From Comamonadaceae bacterium PBBC1 (GTDB lineage: Bacteria > Pseudomonadota > Gammaproteobacteria > Burkholderiales > Burkholderiaceae_C): a DNA stretch of 64,000 nt. A program made the position numbers and the translations under genes. How positions within the stretch are numbered: the first letter of the stretch is position 1; every line of letters begins with the position of its first letter. Where the stretch lies: contig NKIP01000009.1 of the NCBI GenBank assembly GCA_002256145.1, positions 1-64,000 of the forward strand. The letters are read 5' to 3'. The notes under the pieces are model-generated. The model saw only the letters and a list, made by a program, of their open reading frames with translations. It ran no database searches and had not been told where the DNA came from. Positions 33,266 through 41,340 of this stretch are shown here, in pieces.

Positions 33266-35766
33266 ACCACACTGTGATGGGCCTCAAAAGCCGCGATGAC
33301 GATGAAGCCGTGGCCCTGCAATCGGTGCATGCCCAAGGCCAACTGCAAGGACTGGTGCTGCGCATGAAGCTGCGCCAGGTCTACTGCAACACCACCCGCG
33401 ACAACCTCGAATGCGTCTACACCTTCCCGCTGGCCTGGGGCAGCGTGCTGCTGGGCATGGCGGTTGAACTCAACGGCAAGCGCATGACCGGCACCGTGGT
33501 CGAAAAGAAAGAAGCCGAAGCCACTTACGAAAAAGCCATCCAGTCGGGCGACCTGCCAGTGATGCTGGAGCGCTCGGGCAAAGACCTCTACACCGCCAAC
33601 CTGGGCAACATCTTGCCCGGCGACAACGTGGTGATTGAGCTGGAATATGCCCAACTGCTGCGCCTAGAAGGCGGCATGTTGCGCCTGGCCCTGCCCACAA
33701 CAATAGCCCCGCGCTATGGTGACGAGCACCTCCAAGGTGGCCTGGCACCGCACCAAACCGCTGTGGCCAGCCCCCTGGCCGAATACCGCCTGCATGTGTC
33801 GCTGGACATTGCCAACCCCTTGGCCCAGGCCACCATCACCAGCCCATCACACGGTGTGCAACGGGTCCAACACCACAACGGTGTGCTGGTCAAACTGCAA
33901 GACAAAGCCTGGCTGGACCGTGACTTTGTGCTGACACTGCACGGCCTGAAAGACATGGCTTTTGCCATGGCCAGCGCCGATGCCACCCAACCGGGCCAAT
34001 ACACCCTGCTGAGCAGCGCCACCGCCCACTGGGACGCGGCCCGCACGCCACCCGCCCCGCTGCGCATGAAAGTGCTGGTAGATGGCTCCGGCTCCATGCA
34101 AGGCGACAGCAACGCACAAGCCCGCGACGCTCTGGACTGGCTGTTTCACCAACTCGCAAACCAAGACGAAGTGTCGCTGACGCGGTTTGGAAACAAACCT
34201 TTGCATGTGCTGCCGCGCCTGCAAAAGTGCACCGAAGCCTACCAACGCCGTCTGCGCTCAGAAGCCCGCAACCTCCAGGCCGACTTGGGTGGCACCGAAA
34301 TGGACAGCGCATTGCAGGCCGTGATCCGCATCACCACCGAAGACGAGCGCCCGGTGGAAGCCGCCAGCATCTTGCTCATCACCGATGGCGAAGTCTGGAA
34401 CATCGAACACATCGTGGCCACCGTGCGCCAATCGGGCCACCGCCTGTTTGCACTGGGCGTGGGCAGTGCCCCGGCCGAAAGCCTGCTGCGCGAGCTGGCC
34501 GAAGTCAGTGGCGGTGCCTGCGAAATGGTCAGCCCCCAGCAAAACATGCAACAAGCCGTGGCCCGTTTGCTCGAACGCATGCGCCACGCCTGCGCCATCG
34601 ACTGCCGCCTGGAAAGTGATGGAAAGCTGCTCTACCAATCGCCCAGCCCGCGCGAAATCAGCCAAGGCGACACCGTGCACCAATGGGCACAAAGCTGCCA
34701 CAAGCCGCTGGCTGCCCCCCGCCAGCGCTGGACACTGTCTGGCCAAACCCTCATTCACCAAGCCGAACAACTGCTGTGGGACACCGACGGTGTGCTGCCG
34801 CGCCTGTGCGCCGCACAACGCCTGCACGACACCAACGACACCCAGCGCCAGCGGGCGCTGGCCGTGCAATACCAACTCGTCACGCCACACACCCACTTCA
34901 TCTTGGTGCACACACGCGCAGAAGGCGAGAAAGCGCAAGACCTGCCCCTGCTGCAACAAGTGGCGCAGATGCAGGCGGCGGGCGTGGGGGGGCATGGAAC
35001 AGTGATGCTCAATGACAGCATGTCAGCCCGCAGACCACCCGCCAGCTTGATGATGTTACGCACAGGTTCGGCCCCAATCAGCACGGGCATGAACACGCCG
35101 GCGCTATGGCGCTCCAGCCGCACCAGCGCGGCCGCCAAGATCGATGGCATGGCCAATGCGGGCATGGACGACATTGAGATTCCGGCCTTCTTGCGCAAAG
35201 CCGCGGACGGTGCGGACACGCCTGCCTTGCCTTTACCCAAGTCCATCAGCAAAGCCTACAGCCCGCCGCCAGACACCCCAGTGTCAGCGCCTGTGCCCAC
35301 GCCCGTACGCCCCCCACCACCCGCGCCCACCCGGCAGGCCCTGCCACCGGACTATTGGCAACAACAACGCCAGCGCACCTACAGCAACACCTTCACCCAA
35401 CTGAGCGTGGTGCTGCAAAGCCTGGACGCCCCCAACAACCCACTGGTGGACCTGCTGCAACAGTTCAACACCCAGGCCTACGGCAAACGCAGCTTCCGCG
35501 CCGCCCTCTCGGTCAGCCTGGGCACCGCACGCACCGCCTTCATGGCCGACTTTGTGCTGCACCACGCCAAAGCCCTGGGCAGCCCCGCCCTGGTCTGGGC
35601 CGTGTTGCTGCTGTGGCTGGCCGACGAAAAAAGCTTGCCCCTGGACCGCCACGCGCGGCGCTTGCTGGAGGTGGAACTGGCCAACGTGGACAGCAGCGCC
35701 AAGAGCGTTTTGATCACGGGTTTGGAGGGGGCGATGAGTTCGAGGGGCGAGGACAAGGCGGCATAG
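33262..35766 (+). CDS. VIT and VWA domain protein, cytoplasmic type
   Basis: 834 aa from ATG 33262. N-terminal VIT domain (about 1-130: GLVLRMKLRQVYCNTTRDNLECVYTFPL, VEKKEAEATYEKAIQSGD, ANLGNILPGDNVVIELEY), a VWA domain with full MIDAS VDGSGSM (about 271-277) and LITDGEV (about 370), then a Pro-rich linker (about 680-700) and a 140-residue helical C-domain. No signal peptide or membrane helix is visible, so unlike inter-alpha-trypsin-type secreted homologues it should be cytoplasmic. Coupled to a MerR regulator by ATGA. Function unknown. Confidence 0.9.
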   Translation: MNHTVMGLKSRDDDEAVALQSVHAQGQLQGLVLRMKLRQVYCNTTRDNLECVYTFPLAWGSVLLGMAVELNGKRMTGTVVEKKEAEATYEKAIQSGDLPVMLERSGKDLYTANLGNILPGDNVVIELEYAQLLRLEGGMLRLALPTTIAPRYGDEHLQGGLAPHQTAVASPLAEYRLHVSLDIANPLAQATITSPSHGVQRVQHHNGVLVKLQDKAWLDRDFVLTLHGLKDMAFAMASADATQPGQYTLLSSATAHWDAARTPPAPLRMKVLVDGSGSMQGDSNAQARDALDWLFHQLANQDEVSLTRFGNKPLHVLPRLQKCTEAYQRRLRSEARNLQADLGGTEMDSALQAVIRITTEDERPVEAASILLITDGEVWNIEHIVATVRQSGHRLFALGVGSAPAESLLRELAEVSGGACEMVSPQQNMQQAVARLLERMRHACAIDCRLESDGKLLYQSPSPREISQGDTVHQWAQSCHKPLAAPRQRWTLSGQTLIHQAEQLLWDTDGVLPRLCAAQRLHDTNDTQRQRALAVQYQLVTPHTHFILVHTRAEGEKAQDLPLLQQVAQMQAAGVGGHGTVMLNDSMSARRPPASLMMLRTGSAPISTGMNTPALWRSSRTSAAAKIDGMANAGMDDIEIPAFLRKAADGADTPALPLPKSISKAYSPPPDTPVSAPVPTPVRPPPPAPTRQALPPDYWQQQRQRTYSNTFTQLSVVLQSLDAPNNPLVDLLQQFNTQAYGKRSFRAALSVSLGTARTAFMADFVLHHAKALGSPALVWAVLLLWLADEKSLPLDRHARRLLEVELANVDSSAKSVLITGLEGAMSSRGEDKAA

Positions 35767-35873
35767 CAGCGATAATCCCCCCTCCCCAGCGCCCCAAGCG
35801 CTTCCTTCAACAGCCTCTGGATCTACACCATGAACCGCTGCACTTTGGCCCTCTCTGGGCGTGCTTTACTTTG

Positions 35874-35939
35874 GCGTGCTTTGCTTTGCCTTGACTTCAT
35901 CACATCGCGTGCTTTGCTTTGCCTTGACTTCATCACATC
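35874..35939. repeat. 33-bp perfect tandem duplication
   Basis: The 33-base unit beginning GCGTGCTTTGCTTTGCC occurs twice without interruption (35874-35906, 35907-35939), preceded by a 15-base degenerate piece (35859-35873). It occupies the leader between the VIT/VWA gene and miaB, ending about 12 nt before the miaB SD. Direct repeats of this kind can expand or contract; there is no spacer, so it is not CRISPR. Confidence 0.9.
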
Positions 35940-35960
35940 CCTTGATTCCGTGGAGGCTGC

Positions 35961-37298
35961 ATGAGCAAGAAGGTCTTCATCAAAACCTTTGGCTGCCAGA
36001 TGAACGAGTACGACTCGGACAAGATGGCCGATGTGCTGGGTGCGGCCCAGGGCTACGAGCCCACGCAGGACGTGGACGAGGCCGATCTGATTTTGTTCAA
36101 CACCTGCTCTGTGCGCGAGAAGGCGCAAGAGAAAGTCTTCAGCGATCTTGGCCGGGTGCAGCACCTCAAAGCCAAGGGCGTGCTGATTGGCGTGGGCGGC
36201 TGCGTGGCCAGCCAGGAAGGTGCCGAAATCATCAAGCGTGCCCCGTATGTGGACGTGGTGTTTGGCCCGCAGACCCTGCACCGCCTGCCCGAGTTGCTGA
36301 ACGAGCGCGAGCGCAAGCAGCGCCCGCAGGTGGACATCAGTTTTCCCGAGATTGAAAAGTTCGACCACCTGCCGCCCGCCAAGGTGGAAGGTGCCACGGC
36401 CTTTGTGTCGATCATGGAAGGTTGCAGCAAATACTGCAGCTATTGCGTGGTGCCTTACACCCGGGGTGAAGAAGTGTCGCGCCCCTTTGACGATGTGCTC
36501 GTCGAAATCGCCGGTCTGGCCGCGCAAGGCGTGAAAGAAATCACCCTGCTGGGCCAGAACGTGAACGCATACCGGGGCAAGATGGGTGGCACCTCAGAGA
36601 TTGCCGACTTTGCCTTGTTGCTGGAGTACGTGGCCGACATGCCGGGCATCGAGCGCATCCGCTACGTGACCAGCCACCCCAACGAGTTCACGCAGCGCCT
36701 GATCGATGCGTATGAAAAGATTCCCAAACTGGTGAGCCACTTGCACCTGCCTGTGCAGCACGGCTCGGACCGCATCTTGATGGCCATGAAGCGCGGCTAC
36801 ACCGCCATGGAATACAAGAGCACGATCCGCAAGTTGCGGGCAATCCGCCCCGACATGTCGCTCAGCAGCGATTTCATCGTGGGCTTTCCCGGCGAGACCG
36901 AGGACGACTTCCACAAGATGATGAAGCTGATCACCGATGTGGGTTTTGACACGAGTTTCAGTTTCATCTTCAGCCCCCGCCCCGGCACGCCTGCGGCCAA
37001 CCTGCACGACGACACACCACACGCCGACAAATTGCGCCGCCTGCACCACCTGCAAGCGACCATCGAAGAGAACGTACAGCGCATCGGCGACAGCCGCGTG
37101 GGCACGGTGCAGCGCATTTTGGTGGAGCGCCCTTCACGCAAGGACGCCACCGAGCTGGCGGGCCGCACCGAGTGCAACCGGGTGGTCAACTTCCCCGGCG
37201 GCCCGAACATGGACCGCCTGATCGGTCAGATGGCGGATGTGCGCATCACCCAGGGGCTGTCGCATTCGCTGCGGGGGGAGTTGTTGATTCGCGATTGA
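35961..37298 (+). CDS. miaB: tRNA-i6A37 methylthiotransferase MiaB
   Basis: 445 aa. N-terminal UPF0004 domain with three cluster cysteines ([27 protein letters not shown]), radical-SAM CxxxCxxC at C155-C159-C162 in [15 protein letters not shown], and a C-terminal TRAM domain ([15 protein letters not shown] ... [19 protein letters not shown]). It converts i6A37 to ms2i6A37 in tRNAs using SAM and two [4Fe-4S] clusters. SD GGAGG upstream of ATG. Not followed by ybeZ/ybeY here, but by REP-like repeats. Confidence 0.97.
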   Translation: MSKKVFIKTFGCQMNEYDSDKMADVLGAAQGYEPTQDVDEADLILFNTCSVREKAQEKVFSDLGRVQHLKAKGVLIGVGGCVASQEGAEIIKRAPYVDVVFGPQTLHRLPELLNERERKQRPQVDISFPEIEKFDHLPPAKVEGATAFVSIMEGCSKYCSYCVVPYTRGEEVSRPFDDVLVEIAGLAAQGVKEITLLGQNVNAYRGKMGGTSEIADFALLLEYVADMPGIERIRYVTSHPNEFTQRLIDAYEKIPKLVSHLHLPVQHGSDRILMAMKRGYTAMEYKSTIRKLRAIRPDMSLSSDFIVGFPGETEDDFHKMMKLITDVGFDTSFSFIFSPRPGTPAANLHDDTPHADKLRRLHHLQATIEENVQRIGDSRVGTVQRILVERPSRKDATELAGRTECNRVVNFPGGPNMDRLIGQMADVRITQGLSHSLRGELLIRD

Positions 37299-37303
37299 TG
37301 CGT

Positions 37304-37409
37304 CCATGTCGGATTTGAAAGTGCCGATCTGCGTTTTTTGTAGGTCGGTGGCTTCTGCCCCGACACAGCGCATCCCCAAGGCATGTCGGGGCTGAAGCCA
37401 CCGACCTAC
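37304..37409. repeat. REP-like inverted repeat cluster 2
   Basis: Minus copy 37304-37332, plus copy 37340-37365, minus copy 37382-37409 of the same roughly 28-bp unit found at 17035 and 41227. The plus/minus pair 37340/37409 can fold into a long hairpin. It lies between the convergent stops of miaB and the cyclotransferase-like gene and may serve as a bidirectional transcription end. Confidence 0.88.
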
Positions 37410-37415
37410 GGGGAA

Positions 37416-37811
37416 TCAGGACTCGCGACCGACTTCGCGGATGTAGCGGCGGTAGTCGCCGTGCGGGATGGGCGTGCAGCCATCCACAGGGTGGTTGTAC
37501 ACATAGGTCTGGACATGCTGGCCTTGCAGCGGGCCGCTGAGCAAGGTCACTTCTTCGCGCCAGTATTGAGAGGCGTTGCGGTCACCGGGCACCACGCCTT
37601 CCACCTCATCCAGCCGGGCCAGGTGAGCATCATCCACTTCATAGACTTCACCACTGACTTGCCCGTCTCCCTGAAGTAGCCCGGGGTAACGGCCCACATC
37701 GATCAATCGCCCCGCTATATGGGCTGGCCCCACAAAGCGGGCGCCGTGCATTTCGGCTTCCAAGCGCAGGCCGGGCATCAAGGTACCGTAGATGAAAAGT
37801 GTGTGTTGCAT
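37416..37811 (-). CDS. AIG2-like gamma-glutamyl(amine) cyclotransferase family
   Basis: 131 aa. Signature YGTLMPG (residues 8-14) forming the glutamyl-binding loop, GRLIDVGRYPGLL, and the acidic LDEVEG that contains the catalytic Glu region. This small form matches the AIG2/GGACT group, which releases amines from gamma-glutamylamines as 5-oxoproline. It faces away from the Rieske–GS-like operon (193 nt between the start codons), which makes that chemistry attractive here; alternatively a generic family member. Confidence 0.87.
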   Translation of the reverse strand: MQHTLFIYGTLMPGLRLEAEMHGARFVGPAHIAGRLIDVGRYPGLLQGDGQVSGEVYEVDDAHLARLDEVEGVVPGDRNASQYWREEVTLLSGPLQGQHVQTYVYNHPVDGCTPIPHGDYRRYIREVGRES

Positions 37812-38003
37812 GAACTGGATTTTGCGTCATGGCGGTCAATCTGGTCAGCTCAAAATTGACACACATCAAGCCCCAATCACCGTGTCGCCTGTTGGCAGGA
37901 CCCGCCCATGCAGCCGTTTAAACTGACTGGCAAGAAACCTGCGTGGTCCCTCAAAATCGGACGCACGCCAACAGCATACACACGGCGCAAGCCAAAGACC
38001 CCC

Positions 38004-39395
38004 ATGAAAGCAGAACAAAACGAACTCATCACCCGCATCGGCCCGGGCACACCCTGCGGCGCGGTGATGCGCCACTATTGGCAGCCCGTGGCGCTGGTGG
38101 ACGAGTTCAACCCCGCGCTCGATCCGCGCATGGCGATTCGCCCCGTCAAAGCCGTGCGCATATTGGGGCAGGACTTGGTGCTGTTTCGCAACGCGCTGGG
38201 CGACTACGGCTTGATCGACCGCGACTGCCCGCACCGGGGCGCGGACCTGGCCTTTGGCCGCAACGAAGGTGATGGCTTGCGCTGCCCTTTTCATGGTTGG
38301 AAGTTCGACGTGACGGGCCAATGCATCGAAACGCCCGCAGAGCCCACCGGCAGCACGCTGTGCAAGCGGGTGCGCCAGCGCAGCTACCCGATCATCGAGC
38401 GCAGCGGCATTTTGTTTGGCTGGTTCGGCCCCGAAGGTCAGACCCCGCCGCCATTGCCGGGCATCGACGCCTTCAGCGCCCCGGCCACACACACCTTTGC
38501 CTTCAAAGGGCTGTGGCACTGCAACTGGCTGCAGGCTTTTGAGGTGGGCATTGACCCGGCGCACGCGTCGTACCTGCACCGCTTTTTCAATGACGAATCG
38601 CTTGAAGGCAGTTATGGCCGCCAGTTTCGCGGCGCGAGTGCGGGCGATGTGCAAGGCGAGCGCTGGCCCATGACGCGGGTGATGCGCGAGCTGGACCAGC
38701 CCGAGATTTCTTTCGAGCCCACCGATGCGGGCCTGCGCCTGACGGCCCTGCGCCCGATCAACGAGGCGCTGACCCATGTGCGGGTGACGAATGCGCTGTT
38801 CCCGCACACCTTTGTGATTCCGCTGTCCGAGACCATGACCATCACGCAGATGCATGTGCCGGTGGACGACACGCATACCTATTGGTATTCGGTGTTCACC
38901 AGCTTTGACGGCCCGGTGGACAAAGAAGCCATGCGCAACCAGCGCTTGCCCTCGGTCACGCTGCCCGACTACATCCCCAAAGCGGGCAAGCACAACAATT
39001 GGGGCTTCAACCCCGAAGAGCAAGTAGCGCGCACTTACCTCGGCATGGGCGAGGACGACATCAATGTGCACGACCAGTGGGCCTGCGAGAGCATGGGCGC
39101 GATCCAGGACCGCACCCGCGAGCACTTGGGCACCAGCGACAAGGTGATCATGGCGAACCGGCGCATCTTGCTCAAAGCCATCGAGACGGTACAGGCCGGA
39201 GGCTTGCCGCCCGGCTTTGCGCAAACGGCTGTGGCCAGCCAGCGCATGGGCCCCGACACGGTGGACGGCATCGCCCCCAGCGGTCAGTGGCCGCAATGGT
39301 TGCGCGAAGCCTGCGCGGCCAAACGCAGCGGCGCGCCTTGGGAAGCCGCCTTGACAGCTGATGTGCCAAGCCCAGCCGACACGAGCGCAGCATGA
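38004..39395 (+). CDS. Rieske ring-hydroxylating oxygenase alpha subunit
   Basis: 463 aa from ATG 38004; the frame is open upstream but the family begins near MKAEQNELITRIGPGTPCGAVMRHYWQPVAL. Rieske [2Fe-2S] ligands CPHRGAD and CPFHGW (about 75-97); mononuclear iron motif D-x2-H-x4-H in DPAHASYLH (about 183-191). Phthalate 4,5-dioxygenase/LigX-like group, which uses only an alpha subunit. Overlaps the GS-like gene by ATGA and precedes a ferredoxin, so it should be the oxygenase of a three-gene system. No dedicated reductase is encoded here. Confidence 0.93.
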   Translation: MKAEQNELITRIGPGTPCGAVMRHYWQPVALVDEFNPALDPRMAIRPVKAVRILGQDLVLFRNALGDYGLIDRDCPHRGADLAFGRNEGDGLRCPFHGWKFDVTGQCIETPAEPTGSTLCKRVRQRSYPIIERSGILFGWFGPEGQTPPPLPGIDAFSAPATHTFAFKGLWHCNWLQAFEVGIDPAHASYLHRFFNDESLEGSYGRQFRGASAGDVQGERWPMTRVMRELDQPEISFEPTDAGLRLTALRPINEALTHVRVTNALFPHTFVIPLSETMTITQMHVPVDDTHTYWYSVFTSFDGPVDKEAMRNQRLPSVTLPDYIPKAGKHNNWGFNPEEQVARTYLGMGEDDINVHDQWACESMGAIQDRTREHLGTSDKVIMANRRILLKAIETVQAGGLPPGFAQTAVASQRMGPDTVDGIAPSGQWPQWLREACAAKRSGAPWEAALTADVPSPADTSAA

Positions 39396-40873
39396 GTTTC
39401 GCCGAACGTTGCGGCCTGAACAGCCCGGAGCGGCAAGCGGATTGCGTGCAATTGCTGCAACAGGTTGAGGCCTCGGGCATCGAGCTGATCCGACTGGGCT
39501 GGTGCGACCTGCACGGCGTGGTGCGCGGCAAGACCATCGTGGCTTCACAACTGCGCAGTGTGCTGGCCAATGGCATCGGCATGGTCAGCACCTTGCTGCT
39601 CAAAGACAGCTCGGACCGCACCGCCTTCAAAGTGTTCGAGCCAGGCATCGAAGTGACCCTGCCCGGCTTTGCCGGGGCCAGCAATTTCACGCTCATGCCC
39701 GACCCGGCCAGCTGGCAGGTGCTGCCTTGGACCGACAAGACGGGCTGGCTGCAGTGCCAACCGTTTTTTGCGGATGGGCGCATCGTGCCGCTCGACTCTC
39801 GCCATGTGCTGCAGCAAGCCACGCAGCGCCTGGCCGAGCGCGGCTGGCAGATGCGATGCGGGCTAGAAGTCGAATTCCACATTTACCGCCTCAAAGACCA
39901 GTTGCATGGGGCAGACCTGGACCCAGACCGGGCTGGATGGCCTGGCCCCGCGCCCGAAGTCAGCCTCATCCACCCGGGCTTCAACTTGCTGACCGAGTCC
40001 TGGTTTGACCGCGCCGAAGAGCCGCTGCGCATCGTGCAGCGCACCGCGCAAGCGCTGGGCCTGCCGCTGATCTCGCTCGAAATTGAACTCGGTCCCAGCC
40101 AGGTCGAAGCGGTGTTTGACGTGCGCGATGCCCTGACGGCCGCCGACCACATGGTGCTGTTTCGCAACGCCACGCGTCAGGCTCTGCGCCGCGCCGGCTA
40201 CCACGCCACCTTCATGTGCCGACCGCCGTTTGAACACATCATGTCCAGCGGCTGGCACCTGCACCAATCGGTTTGTGAATTGACCACGGGAAGTAACGTC
40301 TTCATGCGCGATGCTGCAGCATCGGGTTTGGGAGCACTGGATGCAAGACAGGTGCTCAGCGATGTGGGCGCGTCTTGGCTGGCGGGTCTGCTGGCCCATG
40401 CACCGGCATTAACGGCCCTGTGCACATCCACCAGCAATGGCTACGGGCGTTTCAGGCCCAACGCCATGGCCCCGCAGTCCATCTTGTGGGGGCGAGACAA
40501 CCGGGGCGCCATGCTGCGGGTCATTGGTGCGCCAGGCGACAGCGCCAGCCGCATTGAAAACCGATTGGGCGAACCAGCAGCCAACCCTTACCTGTACATG
40601 GCCTCGCAAATCCACGCTGGGCTCGATGGTGTGGACGCGCAACTGCAAGCGCCATCCGCCACCGAAACACCTTACTCAACGGGTGCCGAAACCATCCCGA
40701 CCAGCCTGGCAGATGCGGTACAGGCGCTGCAAAAAGATACGGCCTTATGCCAGGCGCTGGGCCAGCCCTTTGTGGATTACTACAGCACCATCAAGCAGGC
40801 CGAGCACCAGCGCATGGCGCATGCCGAGGATGCGCAGGAATTCCACCGCCGCGAGTATTTCGGGCGCATTTAA
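39392..40873 (+). CDS. Glutamine-synthetase-like gamma-glutamyl ligase
   Basis: 493 aa. GS catalytic domain features: glutamate ligands in LEVEFHIY and SLEIELGPSQVEAVF, the His motif SGWHLHQSV, ATP/phosphate region NGYGRFRPNAMAPQSILWGRDNRGAMLR and RIENRLGEPAANPYLYMASQIHAGLDG. Beta-grasp N-domain: IRLGWCDLHGVVRGKTI. It is not housekeeping GlnA: the adenylylation-loop region is absent and it is fused into a Rieske operon by ATGA overlap. Known relatives glutamylate amines such as aniline, isopropylamine or polyamines. Likely activates the operon's substrate. Confidence 0.9.
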   Translation: MSFAERCGLNSPERQADCVQLLQQVEASGIELIRLGWCDLHGVVRGKTIVASQLRSVLANGIGMVSTLLLKDSSDRTAFKVFEPGIEVTLPGFAGASNFTLMPDPASWQVLPWTDKTGWLQCQPFFADGRIVPLDSRHVLQQATQRLAERGWQMRCGLEVEFHIYRLKDQLHGADLDPDRAGWPGPAPEVSLIHPGFNLLTESWFDRAEEPLRIVQRTAQALGLPLISLEIELGPSQVEAVFDVRDALTAADHMVLFRNATRQALRRAGYHATFMCRPPFEHIMSSGWHLHQSVCELTTGSNVFMRDAAASGLGALDARQVLSDVGASWLAGLLAHAPALTALCTSTSNGYGRFRPNAMAPQSILWGRDNRGAMLRVIGAPGDSASRIENRLGEPAANPYLYMASQIHAGLDGVDAQLQAPSATETPYSTGAETIPTSLADAVQALQKDTALCQALGQPFVDYYSTIKQAEHQRMAHAEDAQEFHRREYFGRI

Positions 40874-40887
40874 AAAACCCCTTGAAC

Positions 40888-41217
40888 ATGATCACCATCC
40901 ACCTGCAACCCCACGACCCCACACAAGCGGTGCACACCCTGCAAGCCGCACCAGGCCAAAGCCTGATGCAAGCTGCGGTCGATGCCAACTTGACGGGCAT
41001 TCAAGCCGATTGCGGCGGACTGCTCACCTGCGCGACTTGCCATGTGGTGGTGCAAGGGGACTGGCTGGCGAAGTTACCTGCCATAACCAGCGACGAAGAC
41101 GGCATGCTGGCCTTCACCGCCCAAACGCGCGAGCCGGGCAGTCGCCTGTCATGCCAGATCATGCTGACGCAAGAACTGGATGGCCTGCAGGTGTCGCTGC
41201 CCGCGAACCAGTATTGA
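40888..41217 (+). CDS. [2Fe-2S] ferredoxin (adrenodoxin-type cysteine spacing)
   Basis: 109 aa from ATG 40888. Cluster cysteines C42, C48, C51 and C89, i.e. C-x5-C-x2-C...C as in adrenodoxin/putidaredoxin/Isc-Fdx, in the block DCGGLLTCATCHVVV and LSCQIMLT. Starts 14 nt after the GS-like gene and probably carries electrons to the Rieske oxygenase; its reductase must be encoded elsewhere. The C-terminus is followed by a REP-like repeat. Confidence 0.93.
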   Translation: MITIHLQPHDPTQAVHTLQAAPGQSLMQAAVDANLTGIQADCGGLLTCATCHVVVQGDWLAKLPAITSDEDGMLAFTAQTREPGSRLSCQIMLTQELDGLQVSLPANQY

Positions 41218-41226
41218 GCAGTATTT

Positions 41227-41340
41227 GTAGGTCGGCGGCTTCAGCCCCGACATGGGCCTGTGCCAGAGCGAACAATCGTCGGAGCTGAAGCCACCGACCT
41301 ACAGGGCATCTGGTAGGTCGGTAGCTTCAGCGCGGCATGC
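41227..41340. repeat. REP-like inverted repeat cluster 3, reaching into ffh
   Basis: Plus copy 41227-41254, minus copy 41276-41302, plus copy 41313-41340 of the same unit as at 17035 and 37304. The first pair can form a hairpin ending the ferredoxin operon. The last copy overlaps the ffh stop codon (41327-41329) and the last codons, so the repeat supplies the very C-terminus of Ffh. Confidence 0.85.

Noticed and set aside
35874..35939. CRISPR array
   Set aside because: Repeat copies are directly adjacent with no spacers, only two full copies, and no cas genes in the window.
39392..40873. Housekeeping glutamine synthetase glnA
   Set aside because: Divergent GS with no glnB/ntrBC neighbours, coupled to a Rieske oxygenase; fits gamma-glutamyl ligase paralogues.
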